Below are positions 30,339 through 39,251 of a stretch of DNA of 57,052 nucleotides, piece after piece. The stretch lies in the NCBI GenBank assembly GCA_030749235.1, contig JASMKM010000009.1, forward strand, positions 1 through 57,052, given 5' to 3'. Under the pieces are notes generated by a model, which saw only the letters and a program-made list of their open reading frames with translations, searched no databases and had not been told where the DNA came from. The translations under genes were made by a program, and so were the position numbers. The stretch's first letter is position 1, and each line of letters opens with the position of its first letter. Source of the stretch: Planctomycetota bacterium. Lineage in GTDB: Bacteria; Planctomycetota; UBA1135.

Positions 30339-30851
30339 CTAATCCTTCTTGTCAGTGGAGCCGTCTTCTGGGACGACGGCATCGGCATCGTCCTCTACCG
30401 GCTCGGTAGTAGCGGCAGGCTGATCGCCCACATCGCCGAATGGCTCTCCGGTGACCTCATCGATGCCGCCAATTGAATCGCCTTCGGCGACGGTGTCGGC
30501 GGGGGAGCTCCATGCCTTATGCGTGGCCTCCACTTCGACGTCATGTGCATCTTCGGCATCCTCCGACTTCTGCGCCTCGTCCGGAGGCCATTGGTTCGGC
30601 GTGGGATTGGCGAAGGGATCCATGCCATCCTTGAAGTCATTGGCAATGTCACGGATGCCGCCAGTCTCACTGCGGATATCGCGTAAAGCATCCTCGAGCC
30701 CAGTCTCGCGCTTCAGGTCATTCAGTGAGCGCCGGAAGCCAAACCAAACGCGGCCGACCTGGCGCATGACTTCGGGCAGCTTGCCGCCGAAGAGCAGGAG
30801 GCCGACCAGTGCGGCGACGGTCAATTCCGAAGGTCCGATGAAGGCGATCAT
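30339..30851 (-). CDS. tatA: Twin-arginine translocase TatA/TatB-like protein
   Basis: A 170-residue Tat pore or TatB-like component. The N-terminal membrane helix (IGPSELTVAALVGLLLFG) is followed by GKLPEVMRQVGRVWFGFRR, which is the amphipathic helix after the FG-KLPE hinge. The C-terminus is a long acidic, low-complexity tail (Glu/Asp/Ala, ending STDKKD). TatA and TatB cannot be told apart from this alone. It follows lptD after three bases and is the last gene of the kdsD-kdsC-LptC/A-lptD run. tatC is not in the window. Confidence 0.85.
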   Translation of the reverse strand: MIAFIGPSELTVAALVGLLLFGGKLPEVMRQVGRVWFGFRRSLNDLKRETGLEDALRDIRSETGGIRDIANDFKDGMDPFANPTPNQWPPDEAQKSEDAEDAHDVEVEATHKAWSSPADTVAEGDSIGGIDEVTGEPFGDVGDQPAATTEPVEDDADAVVPEDGSTDKKD

Positions 30852-30854
30852 GGC

Positions 30855-33275
30855 TCAGTTGAACCTTAGTCTAGCGAGATCCTGGCTTCCGTAGGAGTCC
30901 ATAAAGAAGCGCGGGCTCAGGTTAAAGTAAAAGCCAGTCTCGCCAGTGAACTGAATCTTGGTGTATCCGACCTCGAACAGGAAGTCGTGCCCGTAGTACT
31001 GGGCGGCCAAGCCCGAGCGCACGCCGGCATTGCCATCGAAGTTCACAGATTGGCGGAATCCCACGCCCCACTGTTCCGTGAAACGCAGGCCACCGAAGAG
31101 CGAACCGAGCGCGGCATCGAGGCTGGTGCGATTGGTCTCGTAGTAGCTAGCGCCGTAATAGAGGCTGCGGCTCGGAGAAATCATCAAGCGGGTGAAGATC
31201 TCCTCGGTCTCGGCCACCTCGAAGTCATGGCGAATCCGCCCATCCCACCGTACGCCGCGTAGGGCTTCGCCGTAGCGGCCAGGGGTCCAGACCACACGCA
31301 ACTCGGTGGGGCCAATGCCCGCGTTCGGCTGGGAACGCGGGTAGGGCGTGGTCGGTGATTCGAGCAGATCGGTGCCGTCGGTGTACCAAGGCACCAACAT
31401 ATTGACGTCTAACCATGGCGAGGTCTCGCCCGGCGCGTAGAAGAATTGTCGCAGCGACATCTCGGCAACCTCGCCATCGACCACGATGTCGTTGCCATCG
31501 AAATCCATCAGGACGCCAGTGGCTTCGCGGTTCGCGGTGCGCTTGCGCAGGCGGAGTTGCGGCAACATCTTGTGGCGCCACCCGTCTTCGTAACGCTTCT
31601 CCAGGACAACGCCGGTTTCGAAGAAAGCTTCGGTGTGCATCTGCTCATCCTGTCCAGCTCCCGCGGTGTCGTCCTGCCACAAGGAACCACTCAGGCGCAA
31701 GCCCGGGCGCAGGAAAAGGCCGCCGCTGTTCATTGGCAAGGCAGCTTCACTCCAAAGGCGCACGCGGGTGCGGGTAATCTCTGGCAGGCTGCCAAAATCA
31801 CTTTGGCGAGCCGAGATTAATTCGCGATCACGAAGCTGAAACATGCCGACATCGCCGCCCCACTCGAAGTTGACTGGGCTCTTGCCAGAGCGGCCCCCGA
31901 GGACACCCGTCGGTACCTCGAAGAGGCTGCTTGAGTAGGCGTCGTAGCCAAGACGGGGGAGCACGTCGAGCGATTGTTCGGCGGGATCCGGCGAGCGACC
32001 AAGGCCCTCAATCGGCGTGTAGCCGACATCATCAAGGCGATAAGTGGCTTCAACGACGGCAAAGGAATTTTCTCCACCGCGGCGCAGGTACAGGCGCGAT
32101 TGGGCGTCGTCGTTACGCTCCCAATCGCGGCGGAAGAACTCGGGGTCGACGAGCGGGTCGGAGGTGTAGGCGAAGTTGGCATCCAATCGCCACGCGTCGG
32201 GGAACCTCCAGCGGTTGTGCCAGCGGATCCGTTGGCGTACTTCGGAATCCCGACCGAGTGAAGATTTGAGGCTGTGCTTGTCGAGTGCTTCATCGTCGAG
32301 ATGGAACACGTCCAAGGAGCCGGTGTAATTCGGGCCGGCAGCTTCGGCGAAGAGGCGTAACGGGAAGCCACGGCGTGCGCTGTATGCAGGGGTAAGGTTC
32401 CAGTCGATATTGAAGCGCCCGTCGTCGGACTTCAGTAGGCCACCGAAGCGCGGGGTGATGGTGTTGCCCATCGAACGCGAGGAATCGAAGGTGATGCCGC
32501 GGAAGCCGAGGAAGTTGTCGCCCGGCGAGAAGTCAGGAGTGGGGACCGGCAGCAGTGGCACGCCGAGAATTTGAAACCAACCATCGGAGGGGCGCCATAC
32601 GAAGTTGTTCTCATCGATGCGCGTGGCGACCAGTTTGCCAAAGGACACGCTGTAGTGTGGCGGGCGCTCCAGGCAGGTGGACATGTCGGCTTCAATGGCA
32701 TGTAGGCTGCCGTCTGGATGCTCCTGGATCGAGACCGCGGACAAGCGCATCGGCCAACCGTTTGGGCCGCCGGTGCCAGGAGGAAAGTCCACCACCGCGT
32801 GGGTAGCCTCACTGCGACCCTCGGCAGGCCAATCCTGCAGGCGATCGCATTGCATCAAAAGGCCTTGGGCGGCGATCACGACGTGGCCATCCAGGCGAAT
32901 CTCACGGATTAACTTGTCGTCCTCCGGCAGGCCAAGTTCGGTCAGGATTCGTCGACTCCACAATCCACCTAAAAAGGAGTCATCCCCCTCGGTGACCTCC
33001 GGTGTTCCCTGCGGCTCCTTTTCGGGCTCCTGCTTATCGAGTCCGACCAGCTTGCGGTATTCGACAGCGTCGAACCAGATCGTGGCGGTGTCGGCGCGCA
33101 GTTGCAGATCTGGACCTTGCAAGGTGAGCGACCGGATCCTGTAGACCATGGCATCACCGTCCTCATGCGAGTCAATGGCCTCGGTGGTCAACTTATAGCC
33201 CTGCTGCGGTGCGCCCGGCGTTGGCGCCGGGTCTTGCGCGAAGGCAAGTAGCAAGCAGCAGAAGGTTGACAGCAT
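30855..33275 (-). CDS. lptD: LPS-assembly protein LptD-like (OstA)
   Basis: Outer-membrane beta-barrel protein that inserts LPS (806 residues). A short signal peptide (MLSTFCCLLLAFAQ) is followed by a small OstA-like domain (to about 170, IRSLTLQGPDLQLRADTATIWF) and a large C-terminal LptD domain with alternating aromatic/polar strands ending in FYFNLSPRFFMDSYGSQDLARLRFN, a beta-barrel-like C-terminus. Its ATG directly follows the stop of the LptC/LptA-like gene. The arrangement with kdsC and kdsD supports transport of Kdo-containing LPS. LptE was not found here. Confidence 0.85.
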   Translation of the reverse strand: MLSTFCCLLLAFAQDPAPTPGAPQQGYKLTTEAIDSHEDGDAMVYRIRSLTLQGPDLQLRADTATIWFDAVEYRKLVGLDKQEPEKEPQGTPEVTEGDDSFLGGLWSRRILTELGLPEDDKLIREIRLDGHVVIAAQGLLMQCDRLQDWPAEGRSEATHAVVDFPPGTGGPNGWPMRLSAVSIQEHPDGSLHAIEADMSTCLERPPHYSVSFGKLVATRIDENNFVWRPSDGWFQILGVPLLPVPTPDFSPGDNFLGFRGITFDSSRSMGNTITPRFGGLLKSDDGRFNIDWNLTPAYSARRGFPLRLFAEAAGPNYTGSLDVFHLDDEALDKHSLKSSLGRDSEVRQRIRWHNRWRFPDAWRLDANFAYTSDPLVDPEFFRRDWERNDDAQSRLYLRRGGENSFAVVEATYRLDDVGYTPIEGLGRSPDPAEQSLDVLPRLGYDAYSSSLFEVPTGVLGGRSGKSPVNFEWGGDVGMFQLRDRELISARQSDFGSLPEITRTRVRLWSEAALPMNSGGLFLRPGLRLSGSLWQDDTAGAGQDEQMHTEAFFETGVVLEKRYEDGWRHKMLPQLRLRKRTANREATGVLMDFDGNDIVVDGEVAEMSLRQFFYAPGETSPWLDVNMLVPWYTDGTDLLESPTTPYPRSQPNAGIGPTELRVVWTPGRYGEALRGVRWDGRIRHDFEVAETEEIFTRLMISPSRSLYYGASYYETNRTSLDAALGSLFGGLRFTEQWGVGFRQSVNFDGNAGVRSGLAAQYYGHDFLFEVGYTKIQFTGETGFYFNLSPRFFMDSYGSQDLARLRFN

Positions 33276-35675
33276 CTAGTCGGTCTCGAACTCGGCACCG
33301 CGCGAATCAAACAATCCGGAATCCAGGTTGTAGCGCACCCAATCGCCGATCATGCGCCGACCATCTGCGGCCCGCAATCGAGCAGGGGAATCCTTGGTGC
33401 CAATCGAAGTGATGGTACTCGCGCGGGTGTCCATTTCGATACGCGGACCATGTGCTTCCACAGCTTCGCGTTGCAATAAGGCCTTACCGACGAGCACCAG
33501 AACATGCTGATCCTCCTCGAAGCGTGTCCAATCGATGCGGTTGGCGAATCCACGGAGTTCATCCGAAAGGAAACGCGCTTCTCCTTCAGCCCAACCGGAA
33601 CCCTCACTGAATTCCAGACGCTCACCATAGAGTTCCGCCGGCGCATCGTTGTCCTTGCCCTGGTAGGAGGCGAAAGCCTGGCGCTCGATCGCTATGCGAC
33701 CATCGGAGTGGTAACGCAGGATCTCGCCGCGGCCCCTGAAGGCGGAGCCATTTTCGAGCGTCCCTTCCAGCCAAGCGGTTTCGTTCTTGCCGCCGCGGAA
33801 GCGGTCCTCGGCGAGCAGCTCTAGGCGATCATCAGGAATGAGGATGGCGCGTGAGCCTTCCCCCCTCATCGCACCACCTAGGCGCACATTGTCGACCAAA
33901 TCCCAAGCGCCGCTCGCGGCATCTTGGCTGATGCGGTCAGCATAGACCAGGACGCGACCACCACTGAGCTGAAGGGCGGCGGCAGGCAAGCTGACCATCG
34001 GCGACTGAAGGAAATCCACCTGTACACCATCCCAGGTCAACAAGCCACAGTCGAGCTCGGCCATATAGTCCTCGAGCTGATAGGTTCCGCTGACTCGCTT
34101 ACCCTTGGCGGGATTCCCAGTCATCTGGAAGGACTTGTCGCCAGTTTGTATGAGATGCTCGCCGGTCAAGGTGCGACCTTCGTAGATCACCTCGAGGTTG
34201 CCGTCGGCCTTGGTGCGTCGCACATCGGGTTGCAAGGAAGTAGCACCGGCCTCCAACCGCGACCTGAAACTGTTGCCGCGTGCGAGCAAGGGTTTGCCAT
34301 CGATATTGGCCTTGGCCTGGAAGGTGGCACCAGTCTCGACCAGACCATCTTCAGTGAAGTGAATCATCGGACTGCGTAGCCATTCGACATCGGTCTCTTG
34401 CGGACGCAACTCCGCATTCCCAGTCAGCCACCAGTTGCCTTGGCGATCGCTTTCCAGTAGGTCTGAACTTCCACTGCCATCGATACCGACGGCGGTGACC
34501 GAACCACCGACCAACCACTTCTCGGGAGCGAGTTCCGCCCAGTCGCCCTTCAAGGTTCCGCGTTCATGCTTGGCGACCACCTTGTCCTCGAGGCGCACCG
34601 AGTCGGTTAAGGGGGTGTAACGCCCGAAGCCATCGGCCGAAGCCCATTCGAAGGAACGGTCATGCGGCTCCACGTTGACCGGGCCGATTACGGTCAGGTC
34701 CTGCAGGTTGCCAGTTGCATCCCAGGCAACGATTGAGGAAGTGCCAAGCATGTGCAGCGTATCGCCGGTCCAATCGGTGGGGCCGTCAGCAGTGGCGCGG
34801 TGGGGGCGCCACGAACCCTCTTCGTTCGGCAGTAATTCCAGTGTGAGGTCCTTGGTCAACAAGGTACCAGGCATGATGGACTCGTCCGGGAACCACGAAC
34901 GCACCTGGTCGATGGCGTAGAGCTCCAACCGATAACCGCCGTTCTCACCGGGGAAAAAGGCACCCGGGCCATCGCACTCACCGCGATAAACCACACCGTC
35001 TTGGCCACGGATCTTCCAACTCAACACGCCATCGAGTGGCTGAAATTCCACGCGCGACATGTTGGGGTCGAAGAATAGGTCCGCGCCTTCCAAGCGTAGG
35101 TTTCCCGACGTCATCGTGAAGGGCCCTCGGCCAAAGACTTGGTCGGTCTCGGGGTCGAGATCCGCATGAGCAGCCTCAAGGACTAGCTCGCGACCTTCCG
35201 TAAAGTTCGGCATGGTGAGTCGTGGCTGCTCGAGTTGCCAAAGCTGCTTCATGCTGAAGGTGAAGCGGTCCGCGCCTTCATCAAGCGGCATCCACGCCTT
35301 CGGCGACACAACCGTAAAGTTCGTGCGCACCGGCTTACCAGGTTCCGCCTCGAGTGAATCAACATGTGTTTCGGTCATCGAAACACCGTCGGCCAGTGGC
35401 GACGGATCCACGCCCTGGACGCGGAAGCGAGGCACGTAGATCGCGGTGCCGGAAGGTTCTGGGATTCGTTTCTCGGCGAGGATGCTGATAGGGCCACGGA
35501 AGGCCGTGTAGACATCACCGACGCCAGTCATCTTCTGGCGAAAACCCTTCGGACTTTCTTCGGCAGACTCGCTGACCCTAGCCACCGCGCGCGCATGCTG
35601 GAACATATCCAGGCCAACTAGGCCGAGGACCAGTCCGGCACCTGCAAGTCCGGTGATACGAAGGTTGCGGTTCAA
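33276..35675 (-). CDS. Giant LptC/LptA-like inner-membrane-anchored protein
   Basis: A 799-residue protein. Residues 7-26 are a membrane anchor (ITGLAGAGLVLGLVGLDMF). The rest is a long series of beta-jellyroll OstA-like segments (examples: RLTMPNFTEGRELVLEAA, DLDPETDQVFGRGPF, NLRLEGADLFF, GEHLIQTGDKSFQMTGNP, HGPRIEMDTRASTITSIG), as in LptC followed by LptA. Known LptC and LptA are each about 190 residues, so this would be a one-chain bridge across the periplasm. The start is TTG overlapping the kdsC stop. It is immediately followed by lptD. The repeat count and order were judged by eye. Confidence 0.75.
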   Translation of the reverse strand: MNRNLRITGLAGAGLVLGLVGLDMFQHARAVARVSESAEESPKGFRQKMTGVGDVYTAFRGPISILAEKRIPEPSGTAIYVPRFRVQGVDPSPLADGVSMTETHVDSLEAEPGKPVRTNFTVVSPKAWMPLDEGADRFTFSMKQLWQLEQPRLTMPNFTEGRELVLEAAHADLDPETDQVFGRGPFTMTSGNLRLEGADLFFDPNMSRVEFQPLDGVLSWKIRGQDGVVYRGECDGPGAFFPGENGGYRLELYAIDQVRSWFPDESIMPGTLLTKDLTLELLPNEEGSWRPHRATADGPTDWTGDTLHMLGTSSIVAWDATGNLQDLTVIGPVNVEPHDRSFEWASADGFGRYTPLTDSVRLEDKVVAKHERGTLKGDWAELAPEKWLVGGSVTAVGIDGSGSSDLLESDRQGNWWLTGNAELRPQETDVEWLRSPMIHFTEDGLVETGATFQAKANIDGKPLLARGNSFRSRLEAGATSLQPDVRRTKADGNLEVIYEGRTLTGEHLIQTGDKSFQMTGNPAKGKRVSGTYQLEDYMAELDCGLLTWDGVQVDFLQSPMVSLPAAALQLSGGRVLVYADRISQDAASGAWDLVDNVRLGGAMRGEGSRAILIPDDRLELLAEDRFRGGKNETAWLEGTLENGSAFRGRGEILRYHSDGRIAIERQAFASYQGKDNDAPAELYGERLEFSEGSGWAEGEARFLSDELRGFANRIDWTRFEEDQHVLVLVGKALLQREAVEAHGPRIEMDTRASTITSIGTKDSPARLRAADGRRMIGDWVRYNLDSGLFDSRGAEFETD

Positions 35676-36187
35676 GAGGTGTGCGCGCCTTCGCGCGCCG
35701 CGATGAGCAAGTCACAGACTTCGCGAATGGCGCCCTGACCGGCAGCTGCTCGCGTGACCCAATCGGCAAGGCCGCGCACCTCGCTGACAGCGCTCGGCGG
35801 TGCGAAACGAAGACCAGCCTCCTTGAACATTGCCAGGTCGGGCAGGTCGTCGCCGATGGTGGCGACTTGATCGAGCTCTAACCCACGATCGGCAATCAGC
35901 TTGCGCATCAGCGGCCCCTTATCGAGTGAGCCAAGGTAGATTTCTTCGATACCAAGGCGCCGCGCGCGATGCTCCACCGACGGGTTCTTGCGACCGCTAA
36001 TCACGGCCACTTCGACATCGGCGCGCAATAAGCGCACAATGCCAAGGCCGTCCAGGATGGAGAAAGTCGTACTCTCGGTGCCGTCGGCGTGGACGGTGAT
36101 GCGCCCATCGGTCCAAACACCATCGATATCCGAAACGAACAACCTGATCTTTGCGGCACGTTCCAACAATGCACTTGGGAAAGTCAA
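35672..36187 (-). CDS. kdsC: Kdo 8-phosphate phosphatase
   Basis: HAD-superfamily phosphatase that makes Kdo from Kdo 8-phosphate (171 residues, normal for KdsC). Motif I is SDIDGVWTDG with the nucleophile Asp, then FSILDGLGIVRLL, motif II VISGRKNPSVEHRARRLGI and motif IV IGDDLPDLAMFKEAGL. No cap domain is present, as in KdsC. Overlaps of four bases on both sides (kdsD and the LptC/A-like gene) indicate tight translational coupling. Confidence 0.92.
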   Translation of the reverse strand: MTFPSALLERAAKIRLFVSDIDGVWTDGRITVHADGTESTTFSILDGLGIVRLLRADVEVAVISGRKNPSVEHRARRLGIEEIYLGSLDKGPLMRKLIADRGLELDQVATIGDDLPDLAMFKEAGLRFAPPSAVSEVRGLADWVTRAAAGQGAIREVCDLLIAAREGAHTS

Positions 36188-37170
36188 ATCCGTACCTCCA
36201 ACAGGTCCTGCACATCCACCAGGCCGACCACGCGCTTGCCTTGGGCAGCAACGACGGGCATCTGGTCGACTTGGGTGTCTTTGAATAGACGCAGGACTTC
36301 GCCGACGAGCTGATCCTCACGCACGTGGCGCGGGTCGGCGGCCATGTGTTCCCTGATGCTTTCCTTGAGTGGCAGGCCGCCACTCTCGGCAAGACGACGT
36401 AGGTCGCCGTCAGTAAAGATGCCGGCCAAGTTGCCTGCGTCATCGGTGACCAAAGCCGCGCCAGGCCGGCCGGGCGTGCGCGTCATGACGGTGAGGACTT
36501 CGCGCACGCTGTTGGTAGTGGCGACCAACGGAAGCTGCTCACCAACACGCATCATCTCGCCGACCTTCATCAAGGATTTGCCCAGCGAGCCAGCAGGGTG
36601 ATAGCGTGCGAACTCCTCACGTGTGAAGTCGCGGCCTTCCAGGACGGCCATTGACAAGGCGTCGCCAAGTGCAAGCATAAGGGTGGTACTGACCGTCGGC
36701 GCCAGACCCAGTGGACAGGCCTCCGGGACGTCGCCGAGCTCGAGCACCAAGTCGGCATGTTTGCCGAGCGCTGAATCGGCCGAACCACACATGGCGATGA
36801 CCTGAGCGCCGATGGCCTTGACCGGGGCGAGCAATTGAACGACCTCACGAGTGGAGCCGCTCTTGGACAGTGCCAACAGTACGTCTTCTGGGCGCAGGCG
36901 ACCAAGGTCGCCATGCAGGGCTTCGCCGGGATGCAAGAAGAGGCTCGGCGTACCGGTGCTAGCCAACGTGGCCGAGATCTTCTGGCCGACGATGCCGGCC
37001 TTGCCCATGCCACTGACCACCACGCGGCCTTCGCATCGCAGGATCTGCTCGCAGGCGGCACCAAAGGAGGGACCAACCCGGCCGGAGAGGGCTGTGAGAC
37101 TCTCCGCCTCGAGGCGCAGGACTTCAAGACCGCGGGCTAGCGCGCGTGGAGCATCAAAAACCATTTGCAT
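36184..37170 (-). CDS. kdsD: Arabinose 5-phosphate isomerase
   Basis: Converts ribulose 5-phosphate to arabinose 5-phosphate, the first committed step towards Kdo (328 residues). The N-terminal SIS domain shows RVVVSGMGKAGIVGQKISATLASTG, LLALSKSGSTREVVQLL and LAPTVSTTLMLALGDAL. Two CBS domains follow (about 205-325), ending in KRVVGLVDVQDLLEVRI. It is the first gene of the Kdo-LPS export run. RpiA at 7 kb can supply its substrate. Confidence 0.94.
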   Translation of the reverse strand: MQMVFDAPRALARGLEVLRLEAESLTALSGRVGPSFGAACEQILRCEGRVVVSGMGKAGIVGQKISATLASTGTPSLFLHPGEALHGDLGRLRPEDVLLALSKSGSTREVVQLLAPVKAIGAQVIAMCGSADSALGKHADLVLELGDVPEACPLGLAPTVSTTLMLALGDALSMAVLEGRDFTREEFARYHPAGSLGKSLMKVGEMMRVGEQLPLVATTNSVREVLTVMTRTPGRPGAALVTDDAGNLAGIFTDGDLRRLAESGGLPLKESIREHMAADPRHVREDQLVGEVLRLFKDTQVDQMPVVAAQGKRVVGLVDVQDLLEVRI

Positions 37171-37249
37171 TGGCGTTTAGGGGGGTGGGAAAGCCCACAC
37201 TAGGGCTTATTGTAGGGGAAGCAAGGCCGTGGGAGAATGCGGCCGCTCT

Positions 37250-37921
37250 ATGGATCCATTCACCCTCATTGGCGGAATCATCATCGTGGTGTTCGGCATC
37301 ACGACGCACGAGGCAGCACATGCCTATGTGGCGGACCGATTGGGCGACCCGACCGCTCGGATGATGGGAAGGCTCACGCTTAACCCCTTGCCCCACATTG
37401 ATTTATACCAAACTATTATCATCCCGCTGGTGATGTTCTTCACTGTCGGATGGGTGTTCGGGGGCGCAAAACCCGTTCCCGTACAGCTACACCGCATGCG
37501 TAATCCGATGCGCTCGATGGCCTATGTGGCCATTGCCGGCCCCGCGAGCAATTTTCTGCAGGCCTTGTTGTGGGGGGCCATTCTGAGTCTTTTCATCCAT
37601 ACCGGCATGTGGACCCCGGAATCCAAGGGTGTGGTGGTGCTGCAGATTGGCATCTTCGCCAATGTCCTGCTGATGGTCTTCAATCTCATGCCGATTCCGC
37701 CACTGGATGGCTCGCGCGTAGTGATGTACTTCCTGTCTGGAGAAGCGCGCCGCAGCTATATGAACATGGAGCGCTACGGGATTATGATCCTGATCGGCCT
37801 GCTGCTGTTCGTTCCAGGGTTCCGTGAGTTGCTGTGGTTCGGCATTGTTTACGCCGGTAAACTTGTGGCAATCTTGGTTCAGCTGCCAGACTATGTCAGC
37901 TGGGCACCGCCCTTGCGCTGA
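37250..37921 (+). CDS. Site-2 protease family (M50) membrane metalloprotease
   Basis: A 223-residue integral membrane zinc protease. The first helix carries the zinc site (VFGITTHEAAHAYVADRLGD; HExxH), and the second motif is NLMPIPPLDGSRVVMYFL (NPxxDG form). Between them are hydrophobic segments at about 60-85 and 95-125. The compact form without PDZ or CBS domains matches the uncharacterised Rv2869c-unlike short M50B group. Substrate unknown; membrane-bound regulator cleavage is the common role. ATG 37250 is chosen over GTG 37229. scpA follows after five bases. Confidence 0.88.
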   Translation: MDPFTLIGGIIIVVFGITTHEAAHAYVADRLGDPTARMMGRLTLNPLPHIDLYQTIIIPLVMFFTVGWVFGGAKPVPVQLHRMRNPMRSMAYVAIAGPASNFLQALLWGAILSLFIHTGMWTPESKGVVVLQIGIFANVLLMVFNLMPIPPLDGSRVVMYFLSGEARRSYMNMERYGIMILIGLLLFVPGFRELLWFGIVYAGKLVAILVQLPDYVSWAPPLR

Positions 37922-37926
37922 TTGCC

Positions 37927-38865
37927 ATGATTGAGCCCGTCGACCCGGAACTGCTGCCGCCATCCCGCCCTCATCCGGCTGGAGAGAAAGCTGCAAATGT
38001 TGACGGCGCGGACATCACGAAGCCGGCCTTCACCGTGCAGCTGGAACGGGTGTTCTTCGGTCCACTGGATCTGCTCCTGCAGCTAGTCCGCGACAAGGAG
38101 CTCGAGATTCACGTGGTCTCGCTTGCCGAAGTCTGCGACGCCTATTGCTCCTTCGTCCGCGACCTAAAGGATGTCGATGTCGACGAGGCTGCCGATTACT
38201 TGGTAATCGCTGCCACCCTGCTATCGATCAAGAGTCGCTCCTTGTTGCCGCAAGAAGAGATTCAGGCCGACGAGGATCCATTTGACCCTGGCGAGGAGTT
38301 GGTCCAGCAGCTGATGGCCTACAAGGAGTTGCGTCGGGTCGCCGGCGAACTGCAAGAGGCTTGGGACCGCCGCGGCCGCATGATGGCTGCTGGTGGTCGC
38401 TGGTTGGGCAAGGCTGACGAGCCAGAGCCCACCGAAGAGGATGAGAACAACTGGGACCTAGGCGACGTCTCGATCTGGGATTTACTGAAAGTCTTCACGC
38501 GACTCGAAGCCGAGACCGGCTTCATGCGCCCCCATCATGTGCGGCCAGCCGGCAAGCCGTTGCGCGCCTATGTCGAAGACTTGTGGCACAAGGTGCAGCA
38601 GGTCGCGGAAACCAGCTTGGGTACCATCCTCAAGGAAGACGGCACTTCACGTGCCGACGCCGCCTACTATCTTGTCGCTCTGCTGGAGCTGGCCAAGCAA
38701 CAGCAAGTCGACATCAAGCAGGAGGCACCCTTCGCCGACGTACTCGTGAAGCACCGCGCCGAGGCTGGCGTCCTGCACCTCGAGGATATCGACGAGACTT
38801 TCGATCGTAAGCACGACGAGTTCGACCCGGAGCTGGGTGAACTCATCGGCGACGATCCGTTGTAA
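37927..38865 (+). CDS. scpA: Segregation and condensation protein A
   Basis: Kleisin subunit of the SMC-ScpAB condensin (312 residues). The N-terminal kleisin pattern FFGPLDLLLQLVRDKELEIHVVSLAEVCDAYCSFV is clear, followed by EAADYLVIAATLLSIKSRSLLP. A Glu/Asp-rich linker (about 110-175) leads to the C-terminal winged helix near 200-290 (YYLVALLELAKQQQVDIKQEAPFADVLV). It is longer than the usual 250-260 residues because of the acidic N-terminus and linker. scpB is not adjacent. Confidence 0.92.
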   Translation: MIEPVDPELLPPSRPHPAGEKAANVDGADITKPAFTVQLERVFFGPLDLLLQLVRDKELEIHVVSLAEVCDAYCSFVRDLKDVDVDEAADYLVIAATLLSIKSRSLLPQEEIQADEDPFDPGEELVQQLMAYKELRRVAGELQEAWDRRGRMMAAGGRWLGKADEPEPTEEDENNWDLGDVSIWDLLKVFTRLEAETGFMRPHHVRPAGKPLRAYVEDLWHKVQQVAETSLGTILKEDGTSRADAAYYLVALLELAKQQQVDIKQEAPFADVLVKHRAEAGVLHLEDIDETFDRKHDEFDPELGELIGDDPL

Positions 38866-38883
38866 TAAAAACAAGATAGAAAA

Positions 38884-39207
38884 ATGTCGAACGCAATCGA
38901 TGTCACCGACGAGACTTTCGAACCCGAAGTTCTCCAATCCGAAACCCCAGTCCTCGTGGATTTCTGGGCCCCTTGGTGTGGCCCATGTAAGGCCATGGGC
39001 CCAGCCGTCGATCAGCTCGCCGCCGAAACCGCAGGCAAGCTAAAGGTCGTCAAGCACAACACCCAGGACGATCCCGATACCGCCAGCACCCTTGGCGTGA
39101 TGGGCATCCCGTGCTTCATCGTGTTCAAGGGCGGCGAAGAGGTCGCACGCAACGCGGGCATGATGAACTACGACCAGTTCAAGGCCTTCGTCGAGCCACA
39201 CATTTAG
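38884..39207 (+). CDS. trxA: Thioredoxin
   Basis: A 107-residue cytosolic disulfide reductase. It has the WCGPC active site at residues 31-35 (DFWAPWCGPCK) and the cis-proline at 76 (MGIPCFIVF). The residue after the cis-proline is Cys77 where thioredoxins usually have Thr, which adds a third cysteine near the active site. It lies 18 bases after scpA and is followed by fmt after 44 bases. Confidence 0.94.
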   Translation: MSNAIDVTDETFEPEVLQSETPVLVDFWAPWCGPCKAMGPAVDQLAAETAGKLKVVKHNTQDDPDTASTLGVMGIPCFIVFKGGEEVARNAGMMNYDQFKAFVEPHI

Positions 39208-39251
39208 GCTCGCCGGCGAAAGCCCGCGTCGCCGCCCCTTAGCCGATCGTT

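Noticed and set aside
38647-38660. Second parS-like CACGTG site
   Set aside because: CACGTG-containing words elsewhere (for example near 15316, 15771, 36616 and 38647) lack the TGTT/AACA arms. Only the parB site is a full match.
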